Assembly: GCA_031553565.1 (NCBI GenBank)
Contig: JAVBLK010000014.1
Location: 39,985 to 103,984 of the forward strand
From: JAVBLK01 sp031553565
GTDB taxonomy: Bacteria > Bacillota > Clostridia > Christensenellales > DUVY01
Direction: 5' to 3'
DNA length: 64,000 nt
The notes beneath the pieces were generated by a model, which was given only the letters and a program-made list of their open reading frames with translations, was not told where the DNA came from and made no database searches. Made by a program: the position numbers and the translations under genes. Shown one piece after another: positions 52,799 to 58,739 of the stretch. Within the stretch, counting starts at the first letter, position 1. Each line of letters opens with the position of its first letter.

Positions 52799-54538
52799 TC
52801 AGTTGTTGCCGTGAAATTTGGCCGAGAATTCCGCGCGGCTTGTGCAGCCGGTTTTTTCATAGATATGCGCGATATGCTTCTTTACCGTGGCCTCAGTAAT
52901 ATAGAGCCCGGACTGGATCTCCTTGCGCGCTTTGCCCTTAAGCAGCAGGACGGCGACCTCGTGTTCGCGCTCTGTCAGCGTATCGGGGAACGGAACCGCG
53001 GGCGCATGCGTATCTATAAAAACAGGCTTTTCAACAGTTACGGTTTTTTCCTCCACGACCGTCTTTATAAACGGCCTTTGGATCGCCGCGCCAAGGCTTG
53101 CGAAAGTGCGTCTTTTAACGCCGAACCAATAGACGGCGAATACGGCGATAAACAGCGCTGCCGCGCCGCCTAACGCTATTCCCGCGATCGCCCACGGGCT
53201 AAGGGGGGAAGAAGGCTTTGGATATAATCCATCCAAAAAATATTGCAGCTCCGGAGTGTTTTTGCCCTCGTTAATGTCCCATACGGTTTCAAAGTCAAAG
53301 CCCGCATAACTTCCGGACAATTTCATTTCGCCCGAAGTAAGGCCTTTCGTACCGCCTGTATAATTTGTACCGTTCAGAATATCGAGGCCGGACGTGTTCA
53401 ATGTCTTATTATAATAGCAGGTGGAAATCGTTCCGTCCGACGCGACATCTGCTCCTGTGTTGCCCCGGCCCTTAAATGCCGCCGCCTTGTCTGCGCAGCG
53501 GGTCTCGGCATAGCAGTTTTCCATCACAGCTCCTTCGTAAGCGATGCCGAACAACCCGCCCGCGCCGGTTGTCTTTGCGCCTGCGCCGTTTAACGTGATC
53601 TCTGTTTTTGCGTAGCTGTTTTCCGCTTTCCCGGAATTGATTTGCCCGGCCAGCCCTCCGATCCTGTCTTTTCCGGAACCCGAGTCCGCCAGTTTTCCTT
53701 CAAAATACGAGCCGGAAATCATTCCTCCGTTTTTAATGCGCCCCGCCAGCCCTCCGATACATGGATAATCGGACTGCCCGTCCTCTTCCGAGGGGTCGTA
53801 TACATGCTTTGCCGGGGCAAGGGCAAGGCTCCCTGTAACAGAGCAATTGGCGATTTTAGCGCGCCTGATATTTGTATAATCGAGCAGGTCGCCCGCAATG
53901 CCGCCTGCGAATGATTTCCCTGTAATTCCTTCCTGAGCCAATACGACTTTTAAATTGCAAAAAACGGCGGTGTCGGCACAGCCGAAAAGCCCCGCATAAT
54001 CCTCATCCGGGCGGTTGAGCCAAAGGCCGGAAACCGTTTTGCCGTTTCCGTCGAAATAGCCGTAGAAAATATCGCTGTAGTCAGAAAAATTCCCGATGGG
54101 AAGCCAGCCAAGGTCAGGCCATTTGCTTCGGATCAAATCTCCGAGGTCGATATCCGCGACCAGCTTAAAATAAAAACCGTATCCGTTCGCCCCGTCATAG
54201 TCCCAATTGCTTACAAGCTCCGGGTCGGACAAATACTCCGGCCTGCGCACATTGTCCAAATGCTCGGGCGTGGCAATCAAAAAAGCCGTTTCCGCCGTTT
54301 TCCCGTCTCCGCTGCCGTACGCAAAGCCGCCGGCGGTATTCTCTTCCGGATCGAAAGCTTTCGGGTCGGGCGCCGCAGCGTTTTGTGCGGCGGCATATGC
54401 ATTATTAGTTGACGGATTAAGCGCAGATATCTGATAAATAAAGAAAAGCGCAAGGAAAAATACGGCGCAAAAAAGCAGCGCAAACAGTAGACACCGGCAA
54501 GCTGACTTAAATTTTTCCCCTGAACGTTTCATCAGCAT
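52799..54538 (-). CDS. GLUG-repeat surface protein fused to a membrane span and cytoplasmic LuxR HTH
   Basis: 579 aa from the ATG at 54538. An earlier in-frame GTG at 54565 falls inside the promoter. A signal/anchor helix (~15-40) precedes an extracellular region of GLUG-like repeats (~140-380, YAGLFG, GGIAGD, GGLAGR). A C-terminal membrane span (~443-470) carries a basic VKRR end. A ~45-residue linker leads to a LuxR/GerE HTH (~520-579, LTEREHEVAVLLLKG...ATVKKHIAHIYEKTGC). The plan matches the 823-aa beta-helix-LuxR protein 10 kb away, with a different ectodomain. No receiver or kinase domain is present. Confidence 0.85.
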   Translation of the reverse strand: MLMKRSGEKFKSACRCLLFALLFCAVFFLALFFIYQISALNPSTNNAYAAAQNAAAPDPKAFDPEENTAGGFAYGSGDGKTAETAFLIATPEHLDNVRRPEYLSDPELVSNWDYDGANGYGFYFKLVADIDLGDLIRSKWPDLGWLPIGNFSDYSDIFYGYFDGNGKTVSGLWLNRPDEDYAGLFGCADTAVFCNLKVVLAQEGITGKSFAGGIAGDLLDYTNIRRAKIANCSVTGSLALAPAKHVYDPSEEDGQSDYPCIGGLAGRIKNGGMISGSYFEGKLADSGSGKDRIGGLAGQINSGKAENSYAKTEITLNGAGAKTTGAGGLFGIAYEGAVMENCYAETRCADKAAAFKGRGNTGADVASDGTISTCYYNKTLNTSGLDILNGTNYTGGTKGLTSGEMKLSGSYAGFDFETVWDINEGKNTPELQYFLDGLYPKPSSPLSPWAIAGIALGGAAALFIAVFAVYWFGVKRRTFASLGAAIQRPFIKTVVEEKTVTVEKPVFIDTHAPAVPFPDTLTEREHEVAVLLLKGKARKEIQSGLYITEATVKKHIAHIYEKTGCTSRAEFSAKFHGNN

Positions 54539-54548
54539 AGCTATACAT

Positions 54549-54578
54549 ATTATAGTCTTTTCCACTATAAAAAGTCAA
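54549..54578 (-). promoter_or_regulatory. Promoter of the GLUG-LuxR fusion gene, giving a near-leaderless transcript
   Basis: On the minus strand: TTGACT, 18 bases, TATAAT. The expected start (~54542) is only a few bases before the ATG at 54538, and no ribosome-binding site is present. Confidence 0.6.
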
Positions 54579-54765
54579 TTTTTTCAGCAAACTCCATTTA
54601 TTACGCGGGGCGGCGAGCAACTTGCCCTGCATCGGATGCGAGGAGGAGCGGGCAAGCCGGTTAAATGCCCCTTAAGCTCTGCTGCGGATGAAACATTCAA
54701 AAACGTTGTTTATGAATGTTCGGGTCCAGATCTTGCCCTGGGGTATAGATTTATTTTACCGCTCG

Positions 54766-54915
54766 TTAGTAAATTCCGGAAGTAAGATCCATAGTGGAAG
54801 TTGCAGTAGTCCAAGCTTTTTTATCTTCATAAAGATTGAAGCAATAAGCTGCACCATCGCCAATTTTTTTGACAGCTTCTGTCACCCACTTTAAAAACTT
54901 CTTTAATTTAATCAT
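54766..54915 (-). CDS. 49-aa Lys-rich small protein overlapping an upstream small gene
   Basis: The ATG at 54915 lies within the last codons of the 77-codon gene upstream (8-bp overlap), and the frame runs 49 codons to TAA. The N-terminal half (MIKLKKFLKWVTEAVKKIGD) could be a basic amphipathic helix; the rest is polar with one Cys. No family is recognised. Coupled tiny overlapping genes suggest a toxin-antitoxin or peptide-type pair, without proof. Confidence 0.4.
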   Translation of the reverse strand: MIKLKKFLKWVTEAVKKIGDGAAYCFNLYEDKKAWTTATSTMDLTSGIY

Positions 54916-55141
54916 GGTTATTCTCATTTGATTTTTTAATTTTCAAATTATCTATTTCGTCTTTGACCTCACCGAATATGGCTTCAAGGAGAGCATCGGT
55001 TTCTTTCTGATCGGTAATCATTTCTTGCTTTATACTGTCGTAAATTCGGCGGACAAATTGCTTGATCAAAGTCTTGTCTGGGACAGGGATGGTCGAGGGG
55101 ACGAGGGTGTCGACCACAGCTTTAATGGTTTGATTTGACAA
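54908..55141 (-). CDS. 77-aa hypothetical protein
   Basis: 77 codons from a TTG at 55141 with only a weak GAAG upstream; the true start may differ. The product is mostly helical and charged (TLIKQFVRRIYDSIKQEM, then a Glu/Asp/Lys-rich end). It overlaps the 49-codon frame downstream. The segment is AT-rich. I do not recognise a family and it could be a remnant. Confidence 0.45.
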   Translation of the reverse strand: MSNQTIKAVVDTLVPSTIPVPDKTLIKQFVRRIYDSIKQEMITDQKETDALLEAIFGEVKDEIDNLKIKKSNENNHD

Positions 55142-55244
55142 CTTCGATATATTTTTGATTTTTTGCGATTTTTATTGTGTTCAGATTATATTATTAGGGA
55201 CGGGAGCGAGTAAAACCCCTCTGACCAAGGCAGGGGCACCAAGG

Positions 55245-55739
55245 CTATTGTACCGCTGCTTTACACTTATGCTCCTTTGATTTTTTGATAATAAAGTATA
55301 TCAAAATACCCGTTAATGCCAAGCCGCCGGCAATCCCGCCGATAAGTCCGTAAAGCCATTCTTTTGAAGTTGCAACTTCAACATATATCTTTACCGTTTC
55401 CGGCCTGCCTTTGTCTGCATCAAGTCTAGTGTAACCCGTAAATGATATATCAAAATGATCTTCATTTACGGTATTCGAATCGTACGTGTCTTCGCGCTCA
55501 AAAAGTACACTGCCGTTGCTGTCTAATAGCTGACAAGTGATTTTAATATCGGAAATATTTTCAACATATGGTATTTTTACAGAATAGCTGTAACATGTAA
55601 AATATTCCTGCATAAAGCTATCGGTAATCATAAAATTCGTGCTTTCGTCGTACGGGGAAACTGTGCCGCAGCCTGAAAATACTATGGCGGAACACATAAT
55701 TAAAACTAAATTAAAAAACATAAATGGTTTTTTAAGCAT
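55245..55739 (-). CDS. Lipoprotein with C-terminal membrane helix
   Basis: 164 aa. AAGGAG lies inside the preceding gene, eight bases before the ATG. The lipobox VFSGC is at ~residue 24. A ~95-residue beta-rich domain follows, then a Gly-rich membrane helix (LYGLIGGIAGGLALTGILIYFII) and a short Lys-rich tail. Double anchoring (lipid and helix) is unusual. It overlaps the upstream membrane protein gene by 8 bp, so the two are translationally coupled. Confidence 0.7.
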   Translation of the reverse strand: MLKKPFMFFNLVLIMCSAIVFSGCGTVSPYDESTNFMITDSFMQEYFTCYSYSVKIPYVENISDIKITCQLLDSNGSVLFEREDTYDSNTVNEDHFDISFTGYTRLDADKGRPETVKIYVEVATSKEWLYGLIGGIAGGLALTGILIYFIIKKSKEHKCKAAVQ

Positions 55740-56295
55740 TATGTTTCATCTCCTTGTCGTCGTTTGTTAACTGCGTTTCATAATCGCTGGTCTTCTGTTC
55801 GTTGTTTTTTTGCGCGCCGTTTTTTTGCCGATAAAAATACTTTTTAAAGTATATGATTTGCAAAGCGAAAGGGGCTACCATAAACGCAAGCATCAGCATT
55901 ATTTCGGACTGAAAGGCGGTGATAGCTGCCGCTGCGGTTTCTTCAACTTTTCCGTCGGCATTATAGCAATATTTTGTCGCTAAGATAATAAAAAATAAGA
56001 TTAGCATAATAAATAATCCGGTCAGCGCGAGTGCAATGATATTCAATGCTTTATCGCGGGAAAAAAGCGTTAATACGGCGCCTGTGACGGCTGTTGTTAA
56101 AAAGAGCAGTAGGATCAAGGATGTCCATTTTATATAGTTAATGGCCGGGACCATTTCAAAGGGAGACGCTTTAAGCAGCGGTTTTATCAAAACAATGGAG
56201 CTTAAAAGGTTTACCCAATTATAAATAATCATAACGGCAGAAAAGCCGACAGCGGCAATTAAAATCATGCCCAGTGTTTTTTTGTTGATTTCCAT
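55732..56295 (-). CDS. Four-helix membrane protein, function unknown
   Basis: 187 aa, with AAGGAG before the ATG. Four hydrophobic helices (~10-35, 50-75, 82-105, 128-152) and a charged Asn/Gln/Lys-rich tail. No motif points to a function. It is the first gene of a two-gene unit with the anchored lipoprotein, so the two products probably work together at the membrane. Confidence 0.7.
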   Translation of the reverse strand: MEINKKTLGMILIAAVGFSAVMIIYNWVNLLSSIVLIKPLLKASPFEMVPAINYIKWTSLILLLFLTTAVTGAVLTLFSRDKALNIIALALTGLFIMLILFFIILATKYCYNADGKVEETAAAAITAFQSEIMLMLAFMVAPFALQIIYFKKYFYRQKNGAQKNNEQKTSDYETQLTNDDKEMKHNA

Positions 56296-56398
56296 TTGTC
56301 GCTCCTTGTTTTTATAGTCCCGTTATTAAGTCCGTTATTGTTTTTTAGTATAAAGGTTGTACAAATAATTGTCAATATCATTCTCGTTTTTAAATGGC

Positions 56399-56433
56399 AA
56401 CGGCCGCAAAAAGCAAAACTTTTTGCGGCCGTT
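56399..56433 (-). terminator. Terminator of tRNA-Ala(GGC)
   Basis: A perfect 15-bp stem (AACGGCCGCAAAAAG and its complement) with a 5-base loop, just beyond the 3' end of the tRNA. Confidence 0.85.
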
Positions 56434-56437
56434 TTTG

Positions 56438-56513
56438 TGGTGGAGCTAAGGGGAGTTGAACCCCTGGCCTCCTGAATGCCATTCAGGCGCGCTACCAACT
56501 GCGCTATAGCCCC
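56438..56513 (-). tRNA. tRNA-Ala (anticodon GGC)
   Basis: 76 nt with CCA encoded. Acceptor GGGGCTA/TAGCTCC has the alanine-specific G3-U70 pair. Anticodon stem CCTGA/TCAGG encloses ATGGCAT, anticodon GGC. The T arm has GGTTCAACT. Confidence 0.93.
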
Positions 56514-56595
56514 GTGCGGTGTCATTAATAATAACAGAAAAGTACATTGATGACAAGCAAATTAGACCGGGAAACGCCGTTTGCGCAAAAAGAAA

Positions 56596-56616
56596 GCGCC
56601 GGCTAAAAACCGGCGC
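56596..56616 (-). terminator. Terminator of the CBM20-like gene
   Basis: GCGCCGG pairs with CCGGCGC around a 7-base loop; on the minus strand it runs into TTTCTTTTT. Confidence 0.75.
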
Positions 56617-56644
56617 GTACAGGTAAATTTGCATTTTCGGCATA

Positions 56645-57028
56645 TTAGATTATTGTGCTGAAATGCCATACCTTGACATCATAGGTCCTGTCGCTGTCCA
56701 TCTGCACCCAGTTGTTCTGCTGTTCCTCGTAATTCGCGCCCTTTTGCACGGTGACCCAGGAATTGCTTGCGGTGACCTTGAACTCGATAAAAGAACCTGC
56801 GTCTAAAGATACCTTCAGCTCGGCCTTGCCGTTTACGACGTCGGCTCTCTTCGCTTTTGAGATATCCCAGCAGCCCAGTTCTTTTGCATTGCCGCACACA
56901 TAGCAGTAGGTGCCGTTGTAGCCCGCGGGCGTCTCGATATCGATAGTCAGCGTAAATTTCTTTACGGCAGGCTTTGCGGCAGCCTTCTTAACCGCAGGTG
57001 CGGCAGTCTTTGTTCCGGTTTTTGTCAT
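56645..57028 (-). CDS. Cytoplasmic CBM20-like (starch-binding) domain protein
   Basis: 127 aa, with AGGAGA before the ATG. An Ala/Lys/Pro-rich linker (~1-24) precedes one beta-sandwich domain. GNAKELGCWDISKA (~46-59), AELKVSLDAGSFIEFKV and a late NNWVQMDSDRTYDV match the CBM20 outline, including the Trp residues that stack on glucan. There is no signal peptide and no catalytic domain, so it may target glycogen inside the cell or tether another enzyme to it. It has its own terminator and stands alone. Confidence 0.75.
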   Translation of the reverse strand: MTKTGTKTAAPAVKKAAAKPAVKKFTLTIDIETPAGYNGTYCYVCGNAKELGCWDISKAKRADVVNGKAELKVSLDAGSFIEFKVTASNSWVTVQKGANYEEQQNNWVQMDSDRTYDVKVWHFSTII

Positions 57029-57312
57029 AATATCATTCTCCTAAAAAAAATATCGTTTTTGATGCAGCGTATTTAGATGACCGGCGGGGTAGTCGCGCTG
57101 CCGGATCAAGGAAGAAATATGCGTAACAAAACAGGCAATATAAAACAAGCTTTCAGCCCCGTTCATACAAAAAAGGCGGGCATTGTTCCGGTCCTATATC
57201 TTAATGATCAGCCGGAGCCATGCACACGAAAAGAAAGCGCGATGCCGTTTATAATGCGCACACAACGCACGTATTATACAACTTTTTTTAAAGATTTACA
57301 AATATTTTCCAG
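57029..57312. other. Non-coding region upstream of the CBM20-like gene
   Basis: No gene with a credible start was found here. The promoter of the CBM20-like gene must lie near its start but was not placed with confidence. Confidence 0.4.
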
Positions 57313-57367
57313 ATAGTAAATTCGCAAAGTAAAAGTCACTGTGACTCTTACTTTGCGAATTTACTAT
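57313..57367. repeat. 55-bp near-perfect palindrome
   Basis: Two 27-base arms beginning ATAGTAAATTCGC differ at one position and are separated by a single T. It stands alone, 35 bp before the tRNA-Cys promoter, with no T tract. Confidence 0.85.
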
Positions 57368-57401
57368 ACAAAAGAAATACAGCACACCGCCGGTTAATCT
57401 T

Positions 57402-57430
57402 TTGACAAAAAAACTTTTTTATTGTATCAT
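57402..57430 (+). promoter_or_regulatory. Promoter of tRNA-Cys
   Basis: TTGACA, 17 bases, TATCAT, about 40 bp before the mature 5' end of the tRNA. Confidence 0.7.
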
Positions 57431-57471
57431 ATCACTTATTATTCCGGGACTTGCATATGATAATTGAGTGC

Positions 57472-57545
57472 GGCACCATAGCCAAGTGGTAAGGCAGAGG
57501 CCTGCAAAGCCTTTACCCCCAGTTCAAATCTGGGTGGTGCCTCCA
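57472..57545 (+). tRNA. tRNA-Cys (anticodon GCA)
   Basis: 74 nt with CCA encoded. Acceptor GGCACCA/TGGTGCC with discriminator U73, as expected for cysteine. Anticodon loop CTGCAAA. T arm contains AGTTCAAAT. Confidence 0.93.
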
Positions 57546-57598
57546 AAAAAAAGAAGGAACCGGACATCCTTTTTAAGGATTAGCCGGTTTCTTTTTTT
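57546..57598 (+). terminator. Terminator after tRNA-Cys
   Basis: GGAACCGG pairs with CCGGTTTC, with an inner ATCC/GGAT stem, followed by seven T residues. Confidence 0.8.
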
Positions 57599-57600
57599 AA

Positions 57601-57652
57601 GATGCGATGGCGGAACGGATGCGACGTTATTGAAATCCGTTACGCCGGACGC
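57601..57652 (+). pseudogene. Possible tRNA-Ser 5' remnant
   Basis: GATGGCGGAACGG resembles the D-arm side of bacterial serine tRNAs, and ATTGAAATCCGTTACGCC resembles the anticodon (TGA) arm and the start of the variable arm. No T arm or 3' acceptor follows. It lies between intact tRNA-Cys and tRNA-Leu genes, so decay of a cluster member is plausible. Confidence 0.35.
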
Positions 57653-57667
57653 AAAAAAAGCTTATAT

Positions 57668-57753
<86 letters not shown>

Positions 57754-57791
57754 AGCCCCAAACTGTCGAGGTGACAGTTTGGGGCTGTTTT
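57754..57791 (+). terminator. Terminator after tRNA-Leu
   Basis: AGCCCCAAACTGTC pairs perfectly with GACAGTTTGGGGCT around GAGGT, then GTTTTT. Confidence 0.88.
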
Positions 57792-57853
57792 TATACCCTG
57801 GGAAAAAACGCAGTAGAAAATCTTGCAAGCAATTTTTGCCGGTTTTTCCCAGG
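57791..57853. repeat. Short dispersed repeat (CCCTGGGAAAAA family), copy 2, with inverted ends
   Basis: Starts TACCCTGGGAAAAA.CGCAGTAGAAA like the copy at 37262. Here CCTGGGAAAAA at the left also faces TTTTTCCCAGG at the right, forming a ~57-bp inverted-repeat unit just past the TetR gene's 3' end. Confidence 0.65.
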
Positions 57854-57864
57854 ACATAAAAAAT

Positions 57865-58434
57865 CTACTTTTTCGGCAGGGTATTGATGATCAGCTTATT
57901 CAGGTTTTCGACAAAGGCGGCTATTTCGTCAAGCGGCTGTTTGAGGCCGCCCATGACCCAGTCGGATATGATCCCCAACGAGCCGTTTACGATATAAGAG
58001 CAGATCTGCGCGATCTTTTCAGGGGTGCCGCCGTAAAGCTCGGGAAGCTCTTTTATATATTTGTCCAAGACATAAGAGATTATCTGATTCAAAAAGCTGC
58101 TGTCGTTTTTGTTTAAAAGGATTATCCGCACCAGATCGATGTTCCGGTAAAGCATAAACATGATCTCGCGGAAGAACGGATTTTTGTAATCATACGCTTT
58201 CGTGCGGCTCAGCTTTTCAACGACCTCGTTTTTCAGGTCTGATTCGATACTGTCGTAAACGTCGTAAATATCGTAGAAATGGTTATAAAAGGTGCCGCGG
58301 TTGACCGAGGCGGCTGCGCAAAGCTGTGAAACGGTCACCTTGTTGAGCGGCTGTCCGCTCATCAGTTTTATAAGCGCGTTTTTAATGATCCCCTGTGTGA
58401 ATTTGGAACGGTTATCAGTCTTAGTATTCTTCAT
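57865..58434 (-). CDS. TetR-family transcriptional repressor
   Basis: 189 aa, with GGGGA before the ATG. The HTH is N-terminal (~10-55): IKNALIKLMSGQPLNKVTVSQLCAAASVNRGTFYNHF, with the typical GTFYNHF recognition end. The remainder is the variable ligand-binding domain, of the type often linked to the TetR_C DhaS-like group. It is divergent from the MMPL transporter, with a perfect dyad between them, so it most likely represses that transporter and itself. Confidence 0.92.
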   Translation of the reverse strand: MKNTKTDNRSKFTQGIIKNALIKLMSGQPLNKVTVSQLCAAASVNRGTFYNHFYDIYDVYDSIESDLKNEVVEKLSRTKAYDYKNPFFREIMFMLYRNIDLVRIILLNKNDSSFLNQIISYVLDKYIKELPELYGGTPEKIAQICSYIVNGSLGIISDWVMGGLKQPLDEIAAFVENLNKLIINTLPKK

Positions 58435-58471
58435 TTTTATCCCCTTTTTACCGCAAAATCAACATTTTAAA

Positions 58472-58501
58472 CCGTTTTGTAAGCATTGTTTTACAAAACG
58501 G
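58472..58501. promoter_or_regulatory. TetR operator candidate
   Basis: CCGTTTTGTAA, 8 bases, TTACAAAACGG: an 11-bp perfect inverted repeat in the divergent region, 38 bp from the tetR start and 24 bp before the transporter's -35 box. Confidence 0.7.
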
Positions 58502-58524
58502 CAAAAATTGTATGGAAATAATAT

Positions 58525-58553
58525 TTGCAAATTGAACATCTGTGTAATATAAT
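58525..58553 (+). promoter_or_regulatory. Promoter of the MMPL transporter gene
   Basis: TTGCAA, 17 bases, TATAAT. The ~180-nt leader to the ATG at 58740 holds a GC-rich hairpin (GCCGC/GCGGC) close to the start codon. Confidence 0.65.
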
Positions 58554-58739
58554 AATACAATAGTATCATTATTATTTATATTTGTATATCAAAATCATTT
58601 ATTTGTATTATAAGCGGTATTTATTTATTTGGCGGGTTTCCGCCGCCGCATAGCCAAAAGACAGAGATTTTATTAGATTCTAAAAAAAAAGGAAATAGGA
58701 CGCCGCTTCTTTTGCGGCGGTCATCGCGGTGGTTGGTTA

